Source: Anaerolineae bacterium
GTDB taxonomy: Bacteria; Chloroflexota; Anaerolineae; B4-G1; SLSP01
Assembly (NCBI GenBank): GCA_026991395.1
Contig: JALXBP010000097.1
Coordinates: 1-48,884, forward strand
Reading direction: 5' to 3'
DNA length: 48,884 nt
In this document: one piece after another, positions 42,301-48,884 of the stretch
How positions within the stretch are numbered: position 1 is the first letter of the stretch
Layout of the letters: the number at the start of each line of letters is the position of its first letter
Program-made: the position numbers and the translations under genes
Notes under the pieces: generated by a model
The model's database searches: none
What the model was told of the DNA's origin: nothing
What the model saw: the letters and a program-made list of their open reading frames with translations, nothing else

Positions 42301-44724
42301 ACCGGCGTGGTCACTATCGGCGATGGCGAAGTTACCCTCACCACCGGTATTGTTGCTGCGCCCACCGGGGTTGTCAAAGGCCCACACAGCGCCCGTCCCG
42401 GCATTGTCGATCACCGTCCAGCCATCGGGGATCGTCGTCGCGTCGAAGGTCTCCCGCAAGCCACTGGACATACCATACCCCGGAGCCGTACACGCCGTCA
42501 TATCGGCGGTCAAGGTGATGTTCACCGTCTGATCGGCGGTAAGCGGAGGAATCTCCACCGAGGCCGCGTTATACCCCGAAGCCCACGGGCTCACGTGCAG
42601 CGTGTACGTGATGCCGGAGGCCAGGGTTACGCTGTAGAAGCCGGAGACCGGATCGTTCCAGAAGTCGCCGATGGAAGAAGGCGGCGAGACAGGATCACCA
42701 TCGATGGTGATGTGAGCGTAGAGCGGCCAACCGGCCATCGCGTCGGTCACGGTCCCGGAGATGACGTAGCTGGTCGTCGCCGTCATCGGGATGTTGACCG
42801 TTGTCGTGGTCCCGGAGACGACGCTCACTCCCGCGATCGTTGTCGGCAGATAGCCGTAGGTCGCCGCGGAAAGCGTGTAGGTCCCGGTCGGCAGGATGAA
42901 GGTATACGCCCCATCTTGGCCGCTGGCCGTATGATAGGTAACCGTCGGCGAGGAAGCCGCGTAGATATCGGCCTGGGCGATGGGATCACTCGCGGGAGAA
43001 CCGGAAGCATCATAGACGATACCCTCGATCGTGCCGTGAGGCCCTAACACACAGTTGGGGAACTTGAAGGAGCCGATGCGTGTCTGCCATGGAGCAGTAC
43101 CGGTTGTAGCGTAGTACTCCTGCGTGTACCAGAAGGTACAGTCATCGACAGGATCGACACCCATCATACTGTAGTCGCCCCAGCGGCCATAGCCGCTCTC
43201 CTGATAGCCGCTGCCTGCGACGATCTCCCCCTCCCCTTGCGGCAGCGTGCCGAGCGGGTCCCCGGCCAGACGTCCGGCATAGCGGACGGAGGGATAGACC
43301 GAGGCGGAGGAGACGCTGTACCCTAACGCCGTGTTGCCCACGTGGTCAACGGCGATGCTTCCCATCCAGCGATGGTCGGCATCGGGGGCAAAGATGCCCT
43401 CCTGATACATCGCCCAGCCGCTCCCCGTATTGCGCAGCTCGAACCAGTGGATGCCGGCGTGGTCACTCCCATCGACATCCACCGTGTGGTTGGAAACCAG
43501 GGTCTGGTAACCGCCGAAGTTGCGGTACTGGACACGGTACATCAGGCGGTCGGCGATGGCATCGAGTGCCGTGCCACCGGGCTGCGGGATACAGTTGCGA
43601 CTGCCGCCGCACATATCGGGATCGACATCCTGCGTCTGGATGATGTAGTTCGGATCGCCGTTGACGCCGAAGGTGGAGTTGGAGGGCGTATCCCAGTCCA
43701 CGTGGAACTCCCAGACGCGCAGCGCATCATTCGGCCCGATCCAACTGCTGTCGTCCCATTCGACGAAAAGGCCCGGAGCACCGTTCGGTGGAGGCGTCAT
43801 TCCGTCGAAATCGGCGGGGAGCATACCGCCATAGTCGGCGCTCACCGGCTGCAGGTCGAAGTAGACGAACGTCCCCGCACTGCCGTTGAGCATCGACTCG
43901 CGGTCGAAGGCCCACACACCGGCCCCACCCCAGGAGGAGCCGTTGGTGAACTGGTTGGCCGTCATATAGTAAGCATCCGGCCAGACGCCGAAGTGCGGGT
44001 AGTCGTTCATCTTCGTATCGTGGACCTGGTAGGTGTAGGCGTACCACTCACCCAGCGGATCGTTGCTCTTGGAGACGGCGATACATTGATAGTAGGGACC
44101 GTTGGGGAAGTTGGGCAGCGCGAACTGGCTCAGCATCCAGCGATCGGCCAGTTGATCGTAGAGGACGATGGGATCGCCGTCGTTGGAATTACAAGGATCA
44201 CCGCTGGGCCAGAGGGAGCCCAGTGAGAAGCTCTGCACCAGGTTCCCCGTCGACTTCTCGTAGATGCCGATGATCGTCGCATTGACGGACTGGATGTAGT
44301 AAGTACGCCCGACATCGCCGTTCGTGTCCGGAGGGAGCACGCCGGTCGTATTGCTCAACCCCTCGAAGCTCATCAACGGGGCCGGCATAGCCGTCGGCGC
44401 TCCCATCCAGTCCTGATAGGCGGGATGCAGTTGCTCAGGCCCAAGCGCTCCGTGGGGGCGAGGAATGGGGAGGAAGGGAATCTCCCGTCCCTTTTTCGCC
44501 GCCACGACGGCCTTGGGCTCCGGCAGGGAGCGGACCGGAGCGGACACACCATGATAGACATCATGGCCTACGACCGGGCGCAGAGGTGATGGAGGCCCCT
44601 CGACCGCCGATTCGCTCATCATCCGTGGGCCAGGTGCCGTGGCCTGGATGGGAGCGAAGGGGCCGAGCAGCAGAACCATCGTCATAGCCAGGCCGACGAT
44701 ATGCATGAAGCCTTTGCGGTTCAT
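39304..44724 (-). CDS. Giant secreted multidomain protein (1806 residues)
   Basis: After a signal peptide (about 1-30) an N-terminal domain (about 115-555) begins LPPDTNGDVGRTYYIQSVN, a recurring secreted-protein domain. Two carboxypeptidase-regulatory-like domains (about 563-745), an immune-inhibitor/MAM-like sandwich (about 750-915), another regulatory-like domain, and Ig-like 'LSNSG' segments (near 1010 and 1530) follow. Between the latter lie a beta-propeller-like region (about 1090-1370) and a nidogen-like part near 1590-1730. It ends IFMPLIMRNH. No protease or glycosidase active site is evident, so adhesion or surface structure is the best guess. The ATG at 44724 follows AAGGAGAG. It shows the highest density of GTSAC pentamers in the window. 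Confidence 0.82.
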   Translation of the reverse strand: MNRKGFMHIVGLAMTMVLLLGPFAPIQATAPGPRMMSESAVEGPPSPLRPVVGHDVYHGVSAPVRSLPEPKAVVAAKKGREIPFLPIPRPHGALGPEQLHPAYQDWMGAPTAMPAPLMSFEGLSNTTGVLPPDTNGDVGRTYYIQSVNATIIGIYEKSTGNLVQSFSLGSLWPSGDPCNSNDGDPIVLYDQLADRWMLSQFALPNFPNGPYYQCIAVSKSNDPLGEWYAYTYQVHDTKMNDYPHFGVWPDAYYMTANQFTNGSSWGGAGVWAFDRESMLNGSAGTFVYFDLQPVSADYGGMLPADFDGMTPPPNGAPGLFVEWDDSSWIGPNDALRVWEFHVDWDTPSNSTFGVNGDPNYIIQTQDVDPDMCGGSRNCIPQPGGTALDAIADRLMYRVQYRNFGGYQTLVSNHTVDVDGSDHAGIHWFELRNTGSGWAMYQEGIFAPDADHRWMGSIAVDHVGNTALGYSVSSASVYPSVRYAGRLAGDPLGTLPQGEGEIVAGSGYQESGYGRWGDYSMMGVDPVDDCTFWYTQEYYATTGTAPWQTRIGSFKFPNCVLGPHGTIEGIVYDASGSPASDPIAQADIYAASSPTVTYHTASGQDGAYTFILPTGTYTLSAATYGYLPTTIAGVSVVSGTTTTVNIPMTATTSYVISGTVTDAMAGWPLYAHITIDGDPVSPPSSIGDFWNDPVSGFYSVTLASGITYTLHVSPWASGYNAASVEIPPLTADQTVNITLTADMTACTAPGYGMSSGLRETFDATTIPDGWTVIDNAGTGAVWAFDNPGGRSNNTGGEGNFAIADSDHAGGVDMDTELRTPLMDFSSVPSVTLQFKYDFNSYSDVEVADVDVSNDGGTTWTNVWHRSGADDRGPKTAVVDISSIAGGHANVMVRFHYYNANYDWYWEVDDVQIGDPGCALQPGGLVVGNTYDENTNLALAGSNVESDSGSHVTSAATPDPQVDDAFYTLFLPTGTHTMTATHGGGYAPDVVSVTPVQSSTISQDFYLPAGMLDYAPKTLSATLEMGEVVTTTWTLSNSGSVSTPFELLEMDRGMQVYAPIALPPAAPHFDHTPPSMERAPSAQYVGGQGFDLAPLAGEPAFAFDIYPGSDLVFITDTTAPGSWNVIGSISGAPFAADFLYGDFSTLYMLDYSSNQLFTVDTATGAATAVGSVTASGGEAWTGMAGSPDGTLYVASTNCGSHSTLYTLDPETAALTEIGEITNAPCIIAIATDATGQEMYGLDLVGDNLIRIDPATGAGTVIGSVGFNANYAQGMDFEETSGVLYLAAYNNDSGQGELRIADTSTGNTALVGAFPSGAEVDGLAFATGGAIDVPWLAESPVSGTVAASSSVPVSVTFDAGQVAQPGTYYARLKVLEQTPYSLDTVPVTMTVLPPDTWGKITGVVSSSGHCGTAYAPLDGAQVLVQGAETYTLTTESDGSYAWWMAAGSYTVTVSADGHLSQTTQITVTQQQTTTHNVTLEVIQPCPEHTPQAFDVAMMPDEMLTQTLTLSNSGHLSYTFQLHEMPPSAGTDYTVSVSGASGGPVYNWIEITPTAPITIALGDDASAGPFSIGFDFPFYGNTYSDIYVNSNGFLTFGGGSTAYSNQCPLPNSAPPNNLIALMWDDLNPNSTHDLVYYQSFSTCPYGGQGACLVVEYDDYHHYGGNVAGTFQAILFDYGSVLIQFKDAGAEQGSGSTTGIENADGTQGLSYHCDTAVLTDSMALCFAAPGAPMDCSAPDVPWLSETPITGTVDVGNILPISITFDAAGMSAGVYTATLQLVTSDPLSRSIFIPVTMTVGSDIFMPLIMRNH

Positions 44725-44794
44725 CTTTGCTCTCCTTCTTCAGAAGTTCTGCGAAAGGGATCAACAGAGGGGGGATAAGGGTATGAACGAAGAT

Positions 44795-44833
44795 AGCACA
44801 GGTAGGAAGGTCGGCACCCCCTTCCGCTGTGCT
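44795..44833 (-). promoter_or_regulatory. Structured leader hairpin of the giant secreted protein gene
   Basis: AGCACAG (44833-44827, reverse strand) pairs with CTGTGCT (44801-44795) and GGAAGG (44825-44820) with CCTTCC (44810-44805), giving a two-tier stem-loop inside an approximately 170 nt leader. I cannot match it to a known riboswitch. Confidence 0.4.
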
Positions 44834-44899
44834 GATAGATTGGTCGTGACAAGAGAAACAATGAGGATGTGTGGCTCTCCCCCTAACCCCCGCTCGTTT

Positions 44900-44927
44900 A
44901 GCATAGCACAATCCCCGACGAGTGCAA
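44900..44927 (-). promoter_or_regulatory. Promoter of the giant secreted protein gene
   Basis: On the reverse strand TTGCAC (44927-44922) and TATGCT (44905-44900) are separated by 16 bp, with TGC before the -10 (extended form). It diverges from the tRNA promoter 10 bp away. Confidence 0.48.
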
Positions 44928-44936
44928 GAGACACCC

Positions 44937-44964
44937 TTGTGAAGTCGTCCATCTGTGGTAAAAT
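44937..44964 (+). promoter_or_regulatory. Promoter of tRNA-Arg(CCG)
   Basis: TTGTGA (44937-44942) and TAAAAT (44959-44964) are separated by 16 bp, placing the transcription start five to six bases before the mature tRNA 5' end. Confidence 0.57.
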
Positions 44965-44975
44965 GGCCCGCGCAT

Positions 44976-45048
44976 GCCCCTGTAGCTCAGTTGGATAGAG
45001 CACCGGCCTCCGGAGCCGGTGGCCCGCGTTCGAGTCGCGGCAGGGGTA
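44976..45048 (+). tRNA. tRNA-Arg (anticodon CCG)
   Basis: The 73 nt gene folds into a complete cloverleaf. Acceptor GCCCCTG pairs with CAGGGGT, the D stem is GCTC/GAGC with loop AGTTGGATA, and the anticodon stem CCGGC/GCCGG holds loop CTCCGGA (anticodon CCG at 45010-45012). The T stem is CCGCG/CGCGG with loop TTCGAGT. The discriminator is A and CCA is not encoded. The first acceptor pair is G1-U72, a wobble instead of the usual G-C. It reads CGG codons, which suit a GC-rich genome. Confidence 0.96.
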
Positions 45049-45057
45049 CTTCATCGA

Positions 45058-45078
45058 GGGCCGGCCCACTGCCGGCCC
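45058..45078 (+). terminator. Terminator of the tRNA gene
   Basis: GGGCCGGC (45058-45065) pairs with GCCGGCCC (45071-45078), loop CCACT, ten bases after the tRNA. A TTTT lies nine bases further on. Confidence 0.58.
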
Positions 45079-45185
45079 ATCCTCCGTTTTCATCCCCTTC
45101 CTTCATCTGTTCTCATACTCTGGGCGTCGTGCAGCCTGCACGGCAGCAAGGAACGCCCCCTCACCCTACACCGAAGGAGGTAGAG

Positions 45186-45977
45186 ATGAAACCACGTGCG
45201 TTGACGCAGTTGATCTCGTTGCATGGCAAGCGTGCGCTGATAACCGGCGCGGGCGCGGGCATCGGCGCAGCCATTGCCCGCCGCTTTGCCGAAGCCGGAG
45301 CCGCTCTCGAACTGCTCGACCTCGACGGGAAAGCACTGGACAAGATAGCCGCGCAGGCCGCCGCCCTCGGCGCAGAGGTCCGCACCCATATCGTCGATCT
45401 CTCCGACAAGGCAGCTATCGATCGACTGTGGGCCTCGCTGGAAGCGCCTCCCTCGATCCTCGTCAACAATGCGGGTGTCTATCCCTTCCGCGACTTTCTC
45501 GACGTCGATCGCGACTTCTACGACTGGGTCATGCGCACCAACTTGGGGTCCGTCTACTGGATGTGCCAGCACTTCATCCGGCGACGGGTGAAGCTCGGCG
45601 GCGTCATCGTCAACGTCGGCTCGATCGAAGCCACCCTGCCCTTCAAGAGCGATCTCGCCCATTACAGCGTGAGCAAGGCCGGCGTCATCGCCCTCACACG
45701 GGCGCTGGCGAAAGAGCACGGCAAGGACGGCTTTCGCGTCAACGCCGTCGTGCCCGGCGGCATCGTGACGAAGGGGACGCGGGCCGCGGCAAAGGGACTG
45801 CTCCGCTTCCGCTTCGGCCTCATCCGCACGGCGATCGACTTCCGACGACGGCTCCCCATCGGGCGGATGGGGCACCCCGATGAGGTCGCGCGGATGGTGC
45901 TCGTCCTCGCCAGCGACCTGAGCAGCTATGTCCACGGAGCGGCGGTGCCGGTCGATGGCGGCTTCCTTTCGGCGTAA
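45186..45977 (+). CDS. Short-chain dehydrogenase/reductase (SDR)
   Basis: The 263-residue classical SDR has the nucleotide loop TGAGAGIG (20-27), NNAG (94-97), the catalytic set Asn119, Ser146 (VGSIEA), Tyr160 and Lys164 (YSVSK), and the C-terminal VPVDGGF typical of FabG-like members. A basic insertion (RAAAKGLLRFRFGLIRTAIDFRRR) near 205-228 is longer than usual. An acidic Asp45-Asp47 at the end of strand 2 (LELLDLDGK) suggests NAD rather than NADP. The ATG at 45186 follows GAAGGAGG. The substrate is unknown; the gene stands alone between the tRNA and mutS2. Confidence 0.9.
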   Translation: MKPRALTQLISLHGKRALITGAGAGIGAAIARRFAEAGAALELLDLDGKALDKIAAQAAALGAEVRTHIVDLSDKAAIDRLWASLEAPPSILVNNAGVYPFRDFLDVDRDFYDWVMRTNLGSVYWMCQHFIRRRVKLGGVIVNVGSIEATLPFKSDLAHYSVSKAGVIALTRALAKEHGKDGFRVNAVVPGGIVTKGTRAAAKGLLRFRFGLIRTAIDFRRRLPIGRMGHPDEVARMVLVLASDLSSYVHGAAVPVDGGFLSA

Positions 45978-45987
45978 GCGGACCACG

Positions 45988-46009
45988 CCACGGCAAGCCG
46001 TGGTATACT
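45988..46009 (+). promoter_or_regulatory. -10 box with abutting palindrome before mutS2
   Basis: TATACT lies at 46004-46009, about 31 bp before the mutS2 GTG. Directly upstream CCACGGC-AA-GCCGTGG (45988-46003) is a perfect 7+7 bp inverted repeat where the spacer would be. No clear -35 is present. It may be an operator, or the terminator stem of the SDR gene. Confidence 0.42.
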
Positions 46010-46040
46010 GAAGGGCGAGACCATCGGCAAGGAGGCTCCT

Positions 46041-48452
46041 GTGTCTGCCGAAAACGAGGCGCACCGTCATCTGACGACGCTGGACTTTCCCGCCATCCTC
46101 GATCGACTGGCCGCTCTCACCGATTTCACCGCCGGGGCCACCCTCGCACGGGCGCTAACCCCCTTCGAGACCATCGAAGAGGCACGGGAAGCGCTGGCCC
46201 TGACGCGGGAGGCCCGGCACTTCCTCGCCACCCATCCCGACTTCGACCTTGGCGGCGTGCACGACCTGCGTCCTCTCGTCGAGCAGGCCGAACGCGGGGC
46301 CTACCTCGCGCCGACGGACTTCCTCGACGTGCGCACGACGCTCCAGGAAGCCGCCCGCATCCGCCGCCTGCTCCTTTCGATGGAGGAGGAACTGCCCCGT
46401 CTGGCCGACCTCGGCTGGCGGCTCCTCCCCCAACCGGCCCTCGTCGAGCAGATCGACGCAACGCTGGACGACGAAGGCGAACTGCGCGACAACGCCTCAC
46501 CGGAGCTGGCCCGGCTCCGACGCGAGATACGGCATACGCAAAGCCGCGTCCAGGAACGCCTGCAGCGCCTCATCACCTCCGCAGAGGCCGCCCCCTTCCT
46601 GCAAGAGGCGATCATCACCCAGCGCGAGGGGCGTTACGTCGTCCCCGTCCGCGCCGAGGCCAGGGGACGCATTCGCGGCATCGTCCACGACCGCTCGGCC
46701 AGCGGCGCAACGCTCTTCATCGAACCGATGGCCGTCGTCGAGTCGAACAACCGACTACGCGAACTGCGCCTGGCCGAGGCGGAGGAGGCGCGGCGACTGC
46801 TCGACCTGCTGCGTAGCCGGATCGCGGAGAAGGCACACCCCCTGACCGCGACGATCGAGGCGCTGGCCCACCTCGACCTCGCCTTCGCCAAGGCCCGCTA
46901 CGCCGAAGCGCTCCACGCCGTCGAGCCGACCCTGCGCCCCATCGAGCCGCCGTCGCCCACCACGGGCGACAACGCCCACCCCGGCACGGTCCTCCGTCTG
47001 CCGGGCGCGCGGCACCCCCTCATCCCCGCCGAGCGCGTCGTCCCCATCGACCTGGTGCTGGACGAGGAGACGCACATCCTCGTCATCACCGGCCCCAACA
47101 CGGGCGGGAAGACCGTTACCCTGAAGACAGCGGGGCTTCTCACACTGATGGCCAAGGCCGGCCTGCACATCCCCGCCGACGAGGGAGCGACGCTCTCCTT
47201 CTTCTCCGCCGTCTACGCCGACATCGGCGATGAGCAGTCGATCGAACAGAACCTCTCCACCTTCTCCGCCCACCTGAGCAACATCATCGCCTTCCTGCCG
47301 CACGTGGATCACCGCACGTTAGTGCTGCTGGACGAACTGGGCGCGGGCACCGATCCGGCGGAAGGCGCGGCCTTGGCGATGGCGCTGCTGGAGGCGCTGC
47401 GCCGCCGCAGAACGACGGCCCTCGTCGCCACACACTACCCCGAACTGAAGCTCTACGCCCACGAAACGCCCGGCGTGCAGAACGCCTCGCTGGAATTCGA
47501 CGTGGAAACGCTGGCCCCGACCTTTCACCTGCTCATCGGCCTGCCGGGGAAATCCAACGCCCTGGCCATCGCCGAGCGCCTGGGCCTGCCGCGCCCCATC
47601 ATCCGCGAGGCGGCGAAGAACCTTTCCGGCGCGGCACGCAACGTGGAAGCGATGCTCGACGACCTGCACAAACTCCGGCTCCAGACGGTCCGCGCCCGCG
47701 ACGAAGCACGGGCAGCCCGGCAGCGGGCGGAGACCGAGGCAGCGCGGCTGCGCCGCGAGCGGGAGCAGACGGAACGGCAGCGGGCGGCCATCCTGCGCAC
47801 GGTGCGGGAGGAGGCCGAGGCCGAACTGGACGCCCTGCGTGCCGAGATACGCGCCCTGCGCCGCCAACTGCACCTCCTGCGCAAGCCGGAGAAGCAGCAA
47901 GCCCTGCGCCGCGCGGAAGAGCGCCTCGCCGAGATGGGACAGCGCCTCCCGGAGGCCCCGCCCCCCACCGAGGAAGCGCCCATCGCCGGGCCGATCGCGG
48001 CAGGCGATCGCGTGCGCGTGCCGCGGCTGCACCTGGAAGGCGAGGTGATCGCCGTCGAAGGCGACGAGGCCGTGCTCCGCAGCGGTGCGATGCGTATGCG
48101 CCTGCCCCTCGCGGAACTGGAGCGGCTCCCCCCGTCGGCACCGCCGCCGATGCCCGCTCCGCCGCGGAAGAGCCGCCCCTCGCCGGGGATGGAGCTGGAC
48201 GTGCGCGGCCTGACGGTCGATGAAGCGCTGGCGCGCGTCGATCGCTACCTCGACGAGGCGACGCTCGCCGAACTCCCCTGGGTGCGCATCATCCACGGCA
48301 AGGGCACCGGCACACTGCGCCGCGCCCTGCGCGACCACCTGCGGCACCATCCGCAGGTCGTTACCTGCGAGGCGGCCTCGGAGCGGGAGGGGGGAGAGGG
48401 CGCGACCGTCGTCTGGCTGAGCGAGCGGCGCGGAAAGGAGGTCGAGCGATGA
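46041..48452 (+). CDS. mutS2: MutS2 family ATPase/endonuclease
   Basis: The 803-residue protein starts with GTG at 46041 after AAGGAGG. It has a MutS core and clamp (1-310), the ATPase domain with Walker A GPNTGGKT (351-358) and LVLLDELGAGTDPAEG (about 428-443), a coiled-coil arm (about 545-635), a KOW-like segment (about 650-690) and a C-terminal Smr domain (about 725-800) with LDVRGLTVDEA and IHGKGTG. MutS2 lacks the mismatch domain of MutS; relatives act against recombination intermediates or rescue collided ribosomes. The LD-V-R form of the Smr motif is common in MutS2. Its stop overlaps the next start (ATGA). Confidence 0.95.
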   Translation: MSAENEAHRHLTTLDFPAILDRLAALTDFTAGATLARALTPFETIEEAREALALTREARHFLATHPDFDLGGVHDLRPLVEQAERGAYLAPTDFLDVRTTLQEAARIRRLLLSMEEELPRLADLGWRLLPQPALVEQIDATLDDEGELRDNASPELARLRREIRHTQSRVQERLQRLITSAEAAPFLQEAIITQREGRYVVPVRAEARGRIRGIVHDRSASGATLFIEPMAVVESNNRLRELRLAEAEEARRLLDLLRSRIAEKAHPLTATIEALAHLDLAFAKARYAEALHAVEPTLRPIEPPSPTTGDNAHPGTVLRLPGARHPLIPAERVVPIDLVLDEETHILVITGPNTGGKTVTLKTAGLLTLMAKAGLHIPADEGATLSFFSAVYADIGDEQSIEQNLSTFSAHLSNIIAFLPHVDHRTLVLLDELGAGTDPAEGAALAMALLEALRRRRTTALVATHYPELKLYAHETPGVQNASLEFDVETLAPTFHLLIGLPGKSNALAIAERLGLPRPIIREAAKNLSGAARNVEAMLDDLHKLRLQTVRARDEARAARQRAETEAARLRREREQTERQRAAILRTVREEAEAELDALRAEIRALRRQLHLLRKPEKQQALRRAEERLAEMGQRLPEAPPPTEEAPIAGPIAAGDRVRVPRLHLEGEVIAVEGDEAVLRSGAMRMRLPLAELERLPPSAPPPMPAPPRKSRPSPGMELDVRGLTVDEALARVDRYLDEATLAELPWVRIIHGKGTGTLRRALRDHLRHHPQVVTCEAASEREGGEGATVVWLSERRGKEVER

Positions 48453-48884
48453 TCTTCGGCACCTACGCCGACGATGCGTTGGCCCTGGCGGCCTGGCGGG
48501 CCGAACATCGCGGCCTGCAGCACGGCAGGCGGCTGACCCCGGCCATTCCCCGGCCCGACACGCCGACGACCGTCCACCTGAGTGTGGGAGCGGCGCTGAC
48601 GCTCGACGATCTGCGCCTCTTCTACACCACCGACGGGCGGGAGCCGGACGAGCAGGCCCCCACGGTCCCCTTCGTGCGCCGGGCCGTCGTCTGGGAATCG
48701 CTCCTCTGGGGTTACCGCGAACTGTGGGAAGCCACGCTTCCCCCCTTCCCGGCGGGTACCTTCGTCCGCTACCGCATCCGCGGCATCGACGAAGAGGGTA
48801 CGCCGATCTGGGCCGACCATCCCCCGCCCGACGCGGTGCTCCTCGAACAGACCTTCCGCCGTTTCGGCTCGCCCCACGTGGAAG
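48449..48884 (+). CDS. Unknown protein, N-terminal part (cut by window edge), possibly carbohydrate-active
   Basis: The first 145 codons are visible, starting at the ATG at 48449 after AAAGGAGG; translation is coupled to mutS2 by a 4 bp overlap. The sequence MIFGTYADDALALAAWRAEH is followed by a beta-sandwich-like region: HLSVGAALTLDDLRLFYTTD, WEATLPPFPAGTFVRYRIRG, TPIWADHPPPDA. The FYTTDGREPDE segment resembles the Y-T-x-D-G-x-x-P of carbohydrate-enzyme accessory domains, and the whole looks like the N-terminal sandwich that precedes an alpha-amylase-family barrel. The catalytic part, if any, is outside the window, so this is a weak suggestion. Confidence 0.6.
   Translation, partial: MIFGTYADDALALAAWRAEHRGLQHGRRLTPAIPRPDTPTTVHLSVGAALTLDDLRLFYTTDGREPDEQAPTVPFVRRAVVWESLLWGYRELWEATLPPFPAGTFVRYRIRGIDEEGTPIWADHPPPDAVLLEQTFRRFGSPHVE

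Noticed and set aside
40309-43047. Rightward open frame of about 910 codons opposite the giant secreted gene
   Set aside because: Arg/His/Gly-rich shadow with no domain, signal peptide or ribosome binding site.

Overview
The window is GC-rich bacterial DNA with Gly/Ala/Arg-rich proteins, G+C-ending codons and AAGGAGG-type ribosome binding sites. No rRNA or other taxonomic marker is present. The gene content suggests the phylum Chloroflexota, most likely an Anaerolineae-like lineage: very large secreted multidomain proteins with Thr/Pro-rich linkers, a recurring 'YLPLV-R' terminal motif, LysM and TPR proteins with a single anchor helix, and a G-type phosphofructokinase carrying PKTIDND. The taxonomy is an inference. 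About 36 protein genes (two cut by the window edges) and one tRNA-Arg(CCG) can be supported.

Layout. 1-4.9 kb: a truncated unknown gene, a DegV lipid-binding protein, a small membrane protein, an unknown helical protein, then a leftward operon of a GNAT-like protein and two overlapping membrane genes resembling the plant/cyanobacterial prenol kinase (VTE5) and prenyl-phosphate kinase (VTE6/DUF92). 5.0-8.3 kb: sugar-phosphate operon (phosphohexomutase, 6-phosphofructokinase, methyltransferase). 8.4-10.0 kb: a double-thioredoxin/CcdA fusion. 10.1-13.5 kb: a tight operon of two metallo-beta-lactamase-fold hydrolases around a Xer-type recombinase and an unknown protein. 13.5-16.8 kb: rnc-clpC. 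16.8-22.3 kb: a complete BMP-family nucleoside-type ABC importer (lipoprotein, double ATPase, two permeases). 22.4-30.1 kb (leftward): a secreted amidase, an MscS channel, a lipoprotein and a TPR protein. 30.2-33.0 kb (rightward): a zinc-ribbon/LysM protein, an unknown protein and a response regulator fused to a ParA/MinD ATPase. 33.0-44.7 kb: a secretome block with a 1221-residue extracellular nuclease, a beta-helix protein and a 1806-residue multidomain protein. 45.0-48.9 kb: tRNA-Arg, an SDR oxidoreductase, mutS2 and a truncated gene.

Most gene groups have their own recognisable -35/-10 pair (usually 16-17 bp spacing) and a strong hairpin terminator. Three terminators share the core AACGGGGC/GCCCCGTTTT. 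Val-Thr codon pairs in the housekeeping genes nearly always use GTT or GTA, so GTSAC pentamers are rare, although Val is otherwise GTC/GTG. The bias is weaker in the secretome block. No CRISPR array, insertion sequence, prophage or rRNA was seen.
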